Assembly: GCF_019431455.1 (NCBI RefSeq)
Contig: NZ_JAHYSR010000009.1
Span: forward strand, 44,417 to 108,416
Direction: 5' to 3'
Length of the DNA: 64,000 bases
Origin: Paracoccus bogoriensis
Lineage (GTDB): Bacteria; Pseudomonadota; Alphaproteobacteria; Rhodobacterales; Rhodobacteraceae
The notes under the pieces: model-generated
Databases searched by the model: none
What the model was told of the DNA's origin: nothing
The model's input: only the letters and a program-made list of their open reading frames with translations
In this document: in pieces, positions 8,104 to 16,518 of the stretch
Layout of the letters: every line of letters begins with the position of its first letter
Numbering within the stretch: the stretch's first letter is position 1
Program-made: the position numbers and the translations under genes

Positions 8104-9321
8104 ATGCAACTCGACGAATTTCGGCAGATGGTCGCTCAGGCTGCTGCCCTGCGCCGGCGGCAGCGGCTGCAGCCGGCGGGGGGCCCGGGCGACAAGCTCT
8201 TCCCTCCGACCTATCCGGGCGAGAACGGCCCCACCCATGTGTTCGAGCGTCGCCGGATCGACGGCGCGGAACGGGTCTGCGTCCTGATCGACAGCGTGCA
8301 GTCGCAGGCGAACCGGCTTGAAGAGGCGCTTCTGGCCGCGGCCGAGGCCGGGCGCATCCGCCTGCCGCGGCTGACGGTCGATTTCCCGGGCGCAGGGCTC
8401 AATTCGGTTGGTCCGATCAGCGTGCTCGAGGCCCCGCACCGGATCTTCGATGCCATCCTGCGCGACAGCGAGCTTGCCGGCAAACGCTTCCGCGACAGCG
8501 ATCTGGGGCTGCGCCTGCGGCAGGCCACACCCGCCGATGCCAGCGCGATCCTCGAGGCTTCACCCGCGGCGCTTGTCTTCGGTGCCTGGAACTCGACGGG
8601 CGAGGGCGGGGGGCTCGGCGCCAAATTCGCCCGCGTGATCGTGTCCGAAATCATCGGGGTGGATGTGCCGGTAGAAGAGACGGTGGACCGGCGCACAGGG
8701 GAAGTCAGGCTGCACAGCGCCGGGCGTCGCACGGGCAGCCGGATCGACCCGCTGGGCGTTCCGCGGTCCATCGAGATTTTCAAGAAGGAAGGTGATTGGG
8801 GCTTTGACCAGAAGGAACTCGGCAAGGCCGCAAAGAAGGTCCGCCCTTCGGAGATCAATCACGGCAACATTGCCCCCAGTATCGAGCCGCTCGGCGTCAC
8901 TTGCGCCTATGCGCTGCAGACGCAGGTGCTGACCTTCGCGGGGCTGAGGCGGCTTCGCTTCGGCACGGACGAAGCCAGAAACCGCGCCGGCCGCACCTAT
9001 CTCGCCGCGCTCGGGCTTGTGGCGATGCTTGAGGGCAACCGGCAGGGCATGGCGCTGCGGTCGCGCTGCGATCTCGTGTGCGAGGGCGGACTTGCGCCGC
9101 TTGAGCTTGTTGCCTTCGACGGCAGCACGCAGGAGGTGGCGATCGACCCCGATACCGCCCTGCGCCTCTATGAAGAGGCGTTCGACGCCGCACGGGCGGC
9201 AGGTTTCGCGCCGAACCCCGAGCCCGCGATCTTGAGGCCGACTGACAACCTTATGGAACTCGTGCGCCGGTCGCAGCAGAAGGCCCTGGCCGACGAAGGC
9301 GGCGAGGCGGACGAGGGCTGA
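8104..9321 (+). CDS. cas7: Type I-G CRISPR Cas7 backbone protein (Csb1)
   Basis: A 405-residue Csb1/GSU0053-type protein, the Cas7 subunit that polymerises along the crRNA spacer in the type I-G (formerly I-U) Cascade. Family hallmarks visible are an N-terminal MQLDEFRQMVAQAAALRRRQRLQP, the RIDGAERVCVLIDSVQSQANRLEEAL segment (about residues 53-78) and FGAWNSTGEGGGLGAKFAR near 160-178. The ATG at 8104 is favoured over 8083 because GAGGGG sits six bases before it. It is the first gene of the cas operon, followed three bases later by csb2. Leucine codons lean to CTC/CTT, unlike the CTG-rich chromosome, suggesting acquisition from elsewhere. Confidence 0.9.
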   Translation: MQLDEFRQMVAQAAALRRRQRLQPAGGPGDKLFPPTYPGENGPTHVFERRRIDGAERVCVLIDSVQSQANRLEEALLAAAEAGRIRLPRLTVDFPGAGLNSVGPISVLEAPHRIFDAILRDSELAGKRFRDSDLGLRLRQATPADASAILEASPAALVFGAWNSTGEGGGLGAKFARVIVSEIIGVDVPVEETVDRRTGEVRLHSAGRRTGSRIDPLGVPRSIEIFKKEGDWGFDQKELGKAAKKVRPSEINHGNIAPSIEPLGVTCAYALQTQVLTFAGLRRLRFGTDEARNRAGRTYLAALGLVAMLEGNRQGMALRSRCDLVCEGGLAPLELVAFDGSTQEVAIDPDTALRLYEEAFDAARAAGFAPNPEPAILRPTDNLMELVRRSQQKALADEGGEADEG

Positions 9322-9324
9322 TCC

Positions 9325-10809
9325 ATGCTCTGCCTCGAGATCGCCTGGCTCACGGGCACGGCCTTCCTCGCGCGCGACCCCTCCGACCCTGCGCCCGACT
9401 GGCCGCCTCAGCCCGACCGCATCTTCTCGGCCCTCGTGGCAAGCTGGGGGCTGGGCGGCGAGGATCAGGGCGAGCGCGCGGCGCTCGAATGGCTCGAGGC
9501 GCAGGAGCCGCCGCAGCTCCATCTGCCCGAGCCGCACCACGACCGCCAGACGGTCAAGGTCTATGTGCCGCCGAACGATCCAAAGGGGATCGCAGTCCTG
9601 CCATCGCACCGCAAACGGCAGGAGCGGACCTTCCCGGCCTGCGTCCTTGATCCCGCCGCGCCGGTTCATCTCTCGCTTGTCTGGCACACGGTGGTGCCAG
9701 CCGAACACTGGCCTGCGCTCGATGCTTTGGCGCAGCGGACGAGCTATATCGGCCATTCTTCGAGCCTGGTGCGGGTGCAGTTTCGCGCGGCCGATGCGCC
9801 CCCAGGAACCCTGGAGGCTGCACGGCGCGCCCCCTACCGCGGGAGGCTTGCCGAGCTAGAGGCGCTGCACAAGCGCCACATGGCCGGCGATGGGCGCGCC
9901 CGCCCGCGCCCGGCGACACGGCGAGGCACGCCGCCCGCGCCGCCGGCCAAACAGCACCCTTTCGCCGCTGATCCCGCGCAATGGGCTGCTTTTGAACATG
10001 CAGGCGGGGAGCGGCCTGATCTGCGCGCACAGGCCGGGCTGGCCGAGGCCATGCGACAGGCGCTGATGGAGGCCTGGACCCGGGCCAGTGGCGAGCCAGC
10101 CCCCTCCTGGGTTTCCGGGCACGAGGCCGACGGGGCGCCGGCGCGCGATCCGCACCTTGCCATCCTGCCCCTGGCCAATGTCGGCTGGGACCATTCCGAT
10201 GGCCGGCTCATGGGGCTCGCGCTTGTGCCCCCGGCGCGCGAGGCAGCCGCCTGGGCTCAGCCCGGCCCCGAGGGTTTCCTCCGCCGGCAGGGCTTCCGCC
10301 GCGCGCTCGAGCGGCTCGGCGAGAGCGATGCCCAGGGCCGGCTCATCCTGACCCTTGCACCACGGGGCGGCGGGGCCTGGCAGTGGCGGCTGACCCCGGC
10401 CGTCTCGGGCCTCAGATCGCTGGACCCGGTGCGGTATCTGCGCAAGGCCGCCGTCTGGGCCACGGTCACGCCCGTTCTGCTCGACCGGCATCTCAAATCC
10501 GCCGAGCCGCCGGAGCGGAGCGCGGAGGCCGAAGCGATGATCCGCGCGGCCTGCGCGCGGGGGGGCCTGCCCGATCCCGTATCAGTGAGGCTCGGCAAAC
10601 ATCCCGCCGTTGCCGGCGCGCCCTCGGCGCGGCCCGCAGGCGGCAACCCGCGCTGGCTGAACTGGGCCCGGCGGCCAAGCTTCGGGCAGCGCGCCTTCGT
10701 GCATGTGAGGCTCGTCTTCGACGAACCGATCCCGGGCCCGATCCTCCTCGGCGCGGGGCGGTTTCATGGGCTTGGCCTGTTCCTGCCGATCCGAGGGGGG
10801 CGGGAATGA
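9325..10809 (+). CDS. csb2: Type I-G Csb2 (Cas5-Cas6 fusion)
   Basis: A 494-residue protein of the Csb2/GSU0054 family, a Cas5-Cas6 fusion that processes pre-crRNA at the repeat hairpin and stays bound in the effector. The N-terminal Cas5-like part starts MLCLEIAWLTGTAFLARDPSDPAPDWPPQPDRIFSALVASW (in two halves, residues 1-41), typical of the family. The C-terminus carries the RAMP glycine-rich loop in GAGRFHGLGLFLP (about 476-488). A candidate general base cannot be assigned with certainty. The end overlaps cas3 by four bases (ATGA), so expression is coupled. Confidence 0.9.
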   Translation: MLCLEIAWLTGTAFLARDPSDPAPDWPPQPDRIFSALVASWGLGGEDQGERAALEWLEAQEPPQLHLPEPHHDRQTVKVYVPPNDPKGIAVLPSHRKRQERTFPACVLDPAAPVHLSLVWHTVVPAEHWPALDALAQRTSYIGHSSSLVRVQFRAADAPPGTLEAARRAPYRGRLAELEALHKRHMAGDGRARPRPATRRGTPPAPPAKQHPFAADPAQWAAFEHAGGERPDLRAQAGLAEAMRQALMEAWTRASGEPAPSWVSGHEADGAPARDPHLAILPLANVGWDHSDGRLMGLALVPPAREAAAWAQPGPEGFLRRQGFRRALERLGESDAQGRLILTLAPRGGGAWQWRLTPAVSGLRSLDPVRYLRKAAVWATVTPVLLDRHLKSAEPPERSAEAEAMIRAACARGGLPDPVSVRLGKHPAVAGAPSARPAGGNPRWLNWARRPSFGQRAFVHVRLVFDEPIPGPILLGAGRFHGLGLFLPIRGGRE

Positions 10810-13652
10810 CCCAGCTGCCGCCGCTTGATGCCGGGGATTTCGCCGAGGTCTTCGCCGCCATCCATGGCCATGCGCCCTATGCCTGGCAAAAGCGGCTCTT
10901 CGAGACAATTGTCGCTGCGGGCCGCTGGCCGCAGGCCATCGCCGCCCCGACCGGTGCGGGCAAGACCGCAGTGCTCGACATCGCGCTGTTTCATCTGGCC
11001 CTTGAGGCCGAGATACGGCCGCGGACGGCGCCGATGCGGATCGTTCTCGCGGTCGATCGGCGGATCATCGCCGATCAGGCCTATGAGCGCGCCTGCCGCA
11101 TCCGCGCGGTGCTTGAGGCTGCGCGCGAGGGCGCGCCTGCCCGGATGGCGGCCCGGCTCAGCGCGTTTTCCGGCGAGAGGCCCCTGCATGTGGCCGAGCT
11201 GCGCGGCGGCATGCCGCTTGAGCGCGACTGGGCGCGCCGGCTTGACCAGCCGACCATCCTCTGCACCACGGTCGATCAGCTGGGTTCGCGGATTCTGTTC
11301 CGCGGCTATGGCGTGAGCGGGTCGATGGCGCCGGTCCACGCGGGGCTTCTCGGCTGCGATGCGCTCCTGATCCTGGACGAGGCGCATCTGTCCCGCGCGT
11401 TTGAGGAGACGCTGGCCGCCATCGCCGCCCGCCGGCAGGCGGAAGGCGCCCTCGGTCTGCCCTGGGGCTTTGCCGCGCTTACCGCCACACCGCGAATGAC
11501 CGGCGCCGATGTGTTTCGCCTGACCGGGGAGGAGCGCGGCGAAGCACCGATCCGCCGCCGCCTTGCGGCGCAGAAGGTGGTGGACCTGCGCCAGGAGCCG
11601 GCCGCGGATGCCGAAGCCTTCGCCACCGCCGCCCGAGACCTGCGCGCACGCCTCGCCGAGCGGGGCAAAGCGGCGCCCGTCATCGCGGCCGTGGTCAACC
11701 GCGTCATGCTGGCGCGACAGATCTTCGAGATCCTGCGTCAGGATCCCGAGGCCGAGGCGATCCTGCTCACCGGCCGCGTGCGCCCGATCGAGCGCGATCA
11801 GCTGATTGCGCAGTGGCGCGCACGGCTTGAAGGCCGCGCAACGGGCGAGCGCCCGCTGTTTGTGGTCGCAACCCAGTGCATCGAGGCCGGTGCGGATTTC
11901 GACTTCGATGCGATGGTCAGCCAGATCGCCCCTCTCGACGCGCTGCGCCAGCGCTTCGGTCGGCTTGCGCGCAGCGGCAATCGGGGCGATGCACCGGCCC
12001 CGGGTATCATTCTTGCCAGTAAGTCAGAGACGGGGGCCAAGGCGCAGGATCCGATCTATGGCCGCGCTGCCGCCGAGACCTGGGCCTGGCTTGAGCGGGT
12101 TTCAACCAAGCAGGGCAATATCCAGACGGTGGACTTCGGGCCGGACGCGCTCGACGCGCTGATCACGGACAGCCCGCCTGGCAAGGCCTGCACGACGCCT
12201 GCGCCCGAGGCGCCGCCTTTGCGCGAGGCTGATCTTGCCGCCCTGGCCATGACCGCACCCCGGCCTTTCCCCGACCCGGACCCGGCCCCCTTCCTGCACG
12301 GCGCTTTCCGGGATGAGGCCGAGGTCAGCCTCGTCTGGCGCGCCGATCTTCATGCGCTGCTTGATCGCTTCCGCGCGCCCGAGACCCGTGACGAGGCGCG
12401 CGCGGGGCTCGCCGAACTCCTCGCGCTTCTCCCGCCCCGCCCGGCCGAGGCCTTGCGCCTGCCGCTCTGGACAGCGCGGCGGTGGCTCACGCGGGCAGGC
12501 ACAGAGGATGCGCTGGCCGATATCCCGATGGGCGCCGGCGACGAGACTGGCGAGGCACGGCAACCGTCGGCGGAGCCCGTTCTGCGCTGGCAGGGGCGCG
12601 AGCAGTTGGACCTTGTTTCGCCCACAGAACTGCAATCCGGTGACGTGGTGATCCTGCCCGCCGCGCGCGGCGGCTGCGACGCGTTCGGCTGGGCGCCCGG
12701 CAGCGAGGCGCCAGCTGATGATATCGCCGAGGATGCCGCCGCGCCTTATGCGGGACAACGCGCGGCGCTCAGGCTGCATCCCGCCGTCTGGCTTGAAGAC
12801 GCCGCCCCTTGGCGCGACATTGCGGAGCGCCTCGAAGCGGGAGCCTCGGCAGGCGAGATCGCCCGCGCAACGGGGCTTGCCGATTGGGCGGGAGCCTCAG
12901 CGCTGACGCTGGCCTGGCCCTATGGCGGGGATCCGGCGCTGGGCGCTGTTCTCGTGGCGTCGAAGGGGCTTTCCGGCCGGGCGGCAACTGAGGCCGCCAT
13001 ACCTTCAACCGAAGAGGATGAGGGGTTGGTGGGCCCCGAACCCGTGCTGCTTGCAGATCATGCCCGCGCCGTTGCAAGGCTGGCGCGCGCCCAGGCTCAG
13101 ACACTCGGTCTTGACGCTGCACTGGCCGAGACCCTTGATAGGGCCGGGCTCTGGCATGACGACGGCAAGGCCGACCCACGCTTCCAGCTCTGGCTCAAGT
13201 CGAACGACGGCCTGCCCGAGGACGGCCCGCCCATCGCCAAGACAAGTGCCCGGGCGAGCCCTGCCCGGCAGCGCACCCTGCGCGGGGCCGCGACGCTGCC
13301 CGAGCGCTGGCGGCACGAGGTGGCCTCGGTCCGAATTGCTGCCGCGCGTCTGGCTGAGGAGAAGGCCGAACTGGACCCCGATCTCCTGCTCTGGCTGATT
13401 GGCACCCACCACGGCCACGGGCGGCCGTTCTTTGCCCATGACGACGATTGGGACGCCTATGCGATGAGGCTGCTTGACATTGCGCTCCCCCCAGCCCCGG
13501 GCCCCGACAAGCTCGATTTCGACTGGCAGGGGCGCGACTGGGCGGGGCTTATGGCCGTGCTTCAAGAGCGCTACGGGCCCTGGGGCCTTGCCTTTCTCGA
13601 GGCCTGCCTCAGGCTTGCCGATCACCGCGCCTCTGCCGGGGAGGGAGCATGA
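10806..13652 (+). CDS. cas3: Type I-G Cas3 helicase-nuclease with C-terminal HD domain
   Basis: A 948-residue Cas3, recruited by the DNA-bound effector to unwind and degrade the target. The helicase comes first: Walker A PTGAGKT (48-54), DEAH box LDEAH (190-194), motif III TATPR near 229, and motif VI with QRFGRLARSGN near 383-393. The HD nuclease domain is at the C-terminus: LLADHARAVARL near 758, WHDDGK with the HD pair at 784-785, WRHE near 839 and GTHHGHGRPF near 865. C-terminal placement of HD is the I-G/I-U arrangement, opposite to most Cas3 proteins. Catalytic motifs look complete. ATGA overlaps join it to csb2 and to the cas8 gene. Confidence 0.95.
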   Translation: MTQLPPLDAGDFAEVFAAIHGHAPYAWQKRLFETIVAAGRWPQAIAAPTGAGKTAVLDIALFHLALEAEIRPRTAPMRIVLAVDRRIIADQAYERACRIRAVLEAAREGAPARMAARLSAFSGERPLHVAELRGGMPLERDWARRLDQPTILCTTVDQLGSRILFRGYGVSGSMAPVHAGLLGCDALLILDEAHLSRAFEETLAAIAARRQAEGALGLPWGFAALTATPRMTGADVFRLTGEERGEAPIRRRLAAQKVVDLRQEPAADAEAFATAARDLRARLAERGKAAPVIAAVVNRVMLARQIFEILRQDPEAEAILLTGRVRPIERDQLIAQWRARLEGRATGERPLFVVATQCIEAGADFDFDAMVSQIAPLDALRQRFGRLARSGNRGDAPAPGIILASKSETGAKAQDPIYGRAAAETWAWLERVSTKQGNIQTVDFGPDALDALITDSPPGKACTTPAPEAPPLREADLAALAMTAPRPFPDPDPAPFLHGAFRDEAEVSLVWRADLHALLDRFRAPETRDEARAGLAELLALLPPRPAEALRLPLWTARRWLTRAGTEDALADIPMGAGDETGEARQPSAEPVLRWQGREQLDLVSPTELQSGDVVILPAARGGCDAFGWAPGSEAPADDIAEDAAAPYAGQRAALRLHPAVWLEDAAPWRDIAERLEAGASAGEIARATGLADWAGASALTLAWPYGGDPALGAVLVASKGLSGRAATEAAIPSTEEDEGLVGPEPVLLADHARAVARLARAQAQTLGLDAALAETLDRAGLWHDDGKADPRFQLWLKSNDGLPEDGPPIAKTSARASPARQRTLRGAATLPERWRHEVASVRIAAARLAEEKAELDPDLLLWLIGTHHGHGRPFFAHDDDWDAYAMRLLDIALPPAPGPDKLDFDWQGRDWAGLMAVLQERYGPWGLAFLEACLRLADHRASAGEGA

Positions 13653-14806
13653 TGGCCCGCAAGGCAAGACAGGCCCCGTCACCCGGCTGGCAGCCCGACG
13701 TGACCGCCCCGGGCGAACGCCACCGGCTTGGCGGGCTCGAGCCCGACAACCTGCTCGCCGTCATGGCGCTCCTGGGACTGTTGCGGGCGCTTGAGACCGC
13801 CCGCCCCGATTGGCAGCCGCGCGCCTTCTGGGATGTCGAGACCCATCCCTGGCGCCCCGTCCTGACACTCGCCGTGCCGCAGACCGAGGCCGCCGTGGCC
13901 GAGGCGGCAGCTGAAGGGGTGCGGGCGGTCCTGGGTCCGGTTTCCGAGCTTTGCGCGATTGCCGCACAACAGGAGCAAGTCAACACCAGAACAAGGATCG
14001 AGGAAGTCGAAATAGAAATCGAGGCAGCCCAAAGGGAGGGGAAACAAATCAGCAAGCTCAACGAAGAATTGAAAAAACTCAAAGAACGCGAACAGGGTCC
14101 AAGGTTGCCCGAAAAGATCGTCCGGATAGCCTCATCCCCCGAAGAGCTTCGCAACTTTCTCGGCTCACAAGACCGCGAGCGGGAGGCCTGGATTTCCTGC
14201 CTGTCGGGCTGGGCATGGGGCCGAAACGGCGAGCCCGAAGCTCGGAATTCCCCCCTGAAATTGACAAGCGGCCAGCAGTCCTTTGCCGGCCTCTTCGTGA
14301 CTCTGGCAAAGGCCTGCACGCACGACGAAATCGCCAAGTCACTCTATCGTCCTTGGGGTTACATGCATCGCGGCGACAGTTTCCGCCTCGACGTTGCTGA
14401 GGCACGCCGGTATGCCTACTTGAAAGGCGATCCGACGAACGCGGCGCTTTGGAAAATCAAAGGGCAAACCGGCACCGGTGTCGCCCCGAGCGAGCAGGGC
14501 GCGAACATCCTTGCCGCCGCGGCATTCAGATCGTTCCCCGTCATCTTCCTGCGAAAGGGCGTGGCAATCCCGGGAATGAAACAGAAGACGCATAACCTAC
14601 TCCGTGTTCCAATTTGGACTGCAACGGGTGGTCGCGGCGCAACTCTCTCCGGGATCGAAGCCTTACTGCGCCTTGCTGGCCGCAGCGACCGGCCGCCCCC
14701 ACACCCGGGTGTGGGGGGCTGGCAGCAGTTTCGCATCATCGAGGTCGGCGATTATAAATCCATTGCACGGGCTGGCTATATCGCCGCCACCCCGCCCACG
14801 CCATGA
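13649..14806 (+). CDS. Candidate Cas8 large subunit of type I-G (Csb3/GSU0052-like)
   Basis: This 385-residue protein sits where type I-G loci carry their large subunit, between cas3 and cas4-cas1. Its N-terminus (HRLGGLEPDNLLAVMALLGLLRALE, about residues 25-49, in parts) resembles Csb3/GSU0052-type proteins rather than the longer Csx17 type. The large subunit recognises the PAM and helps load Cas3. Residues about 110-155 form a predicted coiled coil rich in E, K and Q (IEEVEIEIEAAQ, LNEELKKLKERE). The DNA from about 13970 to 14620 is visibly less GC-rich than the flanks, so the gene may be a mosaic. Assignment rests mainly on position and N-terminal similarity. An extra in-frame ATG follows at 13652. 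Confidence 0.72.
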   Translation: MMARKARQAPSPGWQPDVTAPGERHRLGGLEPDNLLAVMALLGLLRALETARPDWQPRAFWDVETHPWRPVLTLAVPQTEAAVAEAAAEGVRAVLGPVSELCAIAAQQEQVNTRTRIEEVEIEIEAAQREGKQISKLNEELKKLKEREQGPRLPEKIVRIASSPEELRNFLGSQDREREAWISCLSGWAWGRNGEPEARNSPLKLTSGQQSFAGLFVTLAKACTHDEIAKSLYRPWGYMHRGDSFRLDVAEARRYAYLKGDPTNAALWKIKGQTGTGVAPSEQGANILAAAAFRSFPVIFLRKGVAIPGMKQKTHNLLRVPIWTATGGRGATLSGIEALLRLAGRSDRPPPHPGVGGWQQFRIIEVGDYKSIARAGYIAATPPTP

Positions 14807-15361
14807 CAGACCGGCAGCCCGAGCTGCCGCTCTTCGCCCCCCCGGCGGCGGCCGACGATGTGCTGGTGCCTGCCCGGATGGTCAATGAATGGATCTATTG
14901 CCCGCGCCTCGCGGTGCTCGAATGGGGCCACGGGCGCGCGCGTCGCGAAGAAAGACCTTACGCTGGTCATCTCGGTCGAAGGCGAAGATGACCGCGCCGT
15001 GCCACTAGAAGAAATCTCCGAATTCGTGCTCGCCGGCCCGGTTGCGCTGACCACCCCCGCCGTGCACGAGCTCCTGCGCCGCGAGGTGCCGATCGCCTGG
15101 ATGTCCTCGGGTTTCCGGTTCCTGGGCTCGACCGGTCCGCATGGGCCGCGCTCGGCCGTCAGCCGCACCGCCCAATACGTCGCAGCTGTCGATCCTCTTC
15201 GCCGGCTCGCCTTTGCGCGCGAGCTTGTCGCCGCCAAGATCCGCAACCAGCGCACCATGCTGCGCCGCAACTGGCGCAGGCTGATCCATGTGCAGGCGCG
15301 GCTTCTTGCGCGCTTCCTGCTGGGTGAAATCCCCGCCTATCCGCACTATATCCCAAGGTGA
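14803..15361 (+). pseudogene. cas4-cas1: Deleted cas4-cas1 fusion gene remnant
   Basis: Type I-G loci encode a Cas4-Cas1 fusion of roughly 550 residues; here only 559 bases remain. The first frame (14803-14991) keeps the Cas4 N-terminus VPARMVNEWIYCPRLAVLEWGHGR with the first iron-sulfur cysteine. It then shifts to another frame at about 14935, where a Cas1 N-terminal domain begins (KKDLTLVISVEGE, EEISEFVLAGPVALTTPA, VPIAWMSSGF, AAKIRNQRTMLRRN). At about 15276 the sequence jumps from LRRNWR to the extreme Cas1 C-terminus RRLIHVQARLLARFLLGEIP. The Cas4 nuclease motifs and the Cas1 catalytic Glu-His-Asp region are both missing. The start still overlaps cas8 as ATGA. New spacer acquisition by this gene should be impossible. 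Confidence 0.9.
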
Positions 15362-15364
15362 GCC

Positions 15365-15673
15365 ATGCCGCCCCGGCCATCCAATGCCGAACATGCCTAT
15401 GTGGTGGTCTATGACATTTCCGACCCCAAACGCTGGCGGCGGGTCTTCAAGCTGATGCAGGGCTATGGGCGCTGGCTTCAGCTGTCGGTGTTCCACTGCC
15501 GCCTTGGCGGCAAGCGCAGGATCGAGATGGCCGCAGCGATTGAAGGCATCATTGATGCCACGGCTGACCATGTCGTGATCCTCGATCTCGGCCCGGCCGA
15601 AGAGGTGGCGCTTCATGTCGAGAGCCTCGGCAAGACCTTTACACCGATCGAGCGGCGTGCGATTGTCATCTAG
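15365..15673 (+). CDS. cas2: CRISPR-associated endonuclease Cas2
   Basis: An intact 102-residue Cas2, the dimeric partner of Cas1 in spacer integration. The ferredoxin-like fold begins with YVVVYDISDPKRWRRVFKLM, with the conserved first-strand aspartate at residue 17 in YDISD. Later segments QLSVFHCRLGGKRRIEMAAAI and DHVVILDLGPAEE follow the family pattern. It starts three bases after the cas4-cas1 remnant. Because Cas1 is disrupted, Cas2 has no visible partner here; either it is a leftover of recent decay or it is retained for another reason. The CRISPR leader starts immediately after it. Confidence 0.93.
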   Translation: MPPRPSNAEHAYVVVYDISDPKRWRRVFKLMQGYGRWLQLSVFHCRLGGKRRIEMAAAIEGIIDATADHVVILDLGPAEEVALHVESLGKTFTPIERRAIVI

Positions 15674-15874
15674 TGCCGGTGGCTGGCGAGCGCTGTTATT
15701 CAAACAAAAGCGCCAGCACTGCTCGCAGGCGGACAAACATATGGAATCCCGTGTTCTTTTTGAATATTCGGTGCTTTGCATACCGATCCTGGCCCGCCCT
15801 GACCGGACTGTGCCGCAGACCCCTCGCAACTTGGTGAGCAAGCCTTTGACGGAAGTCGCCAAAAGCGAGGGGGC
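15674..15874 (+). promoter_or_regulatory. CRISPR leader
   Basis: About 200 bases between cas2 and the first repeat, clearly richer in A and T than the genes around (for example 15701-15780). Position next to cas2 and the repeat's 3' end ATTGAAGC on the plus strand make this the leader side, so pre-crRNA is transcribed rightward. No consensus promoter stands out. A CTCGCAAC at about 15822 partly recalls the TCGCAAG half-site upstream of cas7. Confidence 0.7.
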
Positions 15875-16281
15875 GTCTTCCCGGGCCTCCCCGCCCGGGC
15901 CTCATTGAAGCTACGCCACCCACCGCGCGGACCGTCCCATCTCCTGCGGTCTTCCCGGGCCTCCCCGCCCGGGCCTCATTGAAGCTTGTCAGCGCCAGTC
16001 GCCGCAGCAACCGCCGCCGGTGTCTTCCCGGGCCTCCCCGCCCGGGCCTCATTGAAGCCGCGCCGCCCGATGGGCGTGGATACCGGTCGCGCCATGGTCT
16101 TCCCGGGCCTCCCCGCCCGGGCCTCATTGAAGCACGAGATGAAGGCGCATTTGCGCGTTTCGCACGACGACGTCTTCCCGGGCCTCCCCGCCCGGGCCTC
16201 ATTGAAGCTACCTGCGCGGCCTGCCGCCTCTGCGCCCGACACATGTCTTCCCGGGCCTCCCCGCCCGGGCCTCATTGAAGC
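15875..16281 (+). CRISPR. CRISPR array: six 37-bp repeats, five spacers
   Basis: Six identical 37-bp repeats start at 15875, 15949, 16022, 16097, 16172 and 16245. They begin GTCTTCCC and end CATTGAAGC. Spacers are 37, 36, 38, 38 and 36 bases. Each repeat contains a perfect 7-bp stem CCCGGGC/GCCCGGG with a 6-base loop, suited to Cas6-type cleavage by Csb2. All six copies are the same, including the last, so the expected degenerate distal repeat is absent. The final repeat passes directly into an IS5-family fragment, suggesting that the older end of the array was lost. No spacer match elsewhere in this window was noticed. Confidence 0.97.
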
Positions 16282-16518
16282 TCGGCGTTGCCCGCGCCAT
16301 CCTCGATCTGATCGCCGCACGCGGCGGGCGCGGACACATCCCCACGCAGCGCGGCAGAAAGGTGCGGCGCCCGGTCGATCCCGACCTCTTCCGCGAGCGC
16401 AACCGGATCGAGCGTTTCTTCACCAAGCTCAAGCACTTCCGAGGCATCGCCACACGCTGCGAGACATCCGCCTGCAACAACCTGGCCACCGTCCTCATCG
16501 CCTGAGTCCGGCTATGGC
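16282..16518 (+). mobile_element. IS5-family transposase C-terminal fragment
   Basis: Directly after the last repeat the plus strand reads a transposase tail: LIAARGGRGHIPTQRGRK, then FRERNRIERFFTKLKHFRGIATR and NLATVLIA, with a TGA at 16503-16505 followed in frame by VRLWLR. The ERNxIERFFxxLKxFRxIATR segment is the conserved end of IS5-family DDE transposases. The internal stop replaces a serine codon in the usual ending, so it is dead. It reaches to the stop codon of pabC and forms the right border of the accessory island. Confidence 0.8.

Noticed and set aside
14858..15361. An intact short cas1 starting at 14858
   Set aside because: The frame before about 14935 encodes out-of-frame Cas4 sequence, and the Cas1 catalytic region is missing, so it is a remnant rather than a small functional gene.
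15696..16244. Open frames translating to repeated RAGRPGK-type units
   Set aside because: The repetition is the CRISPR repeat read as protein; no start signal or family supports coding.
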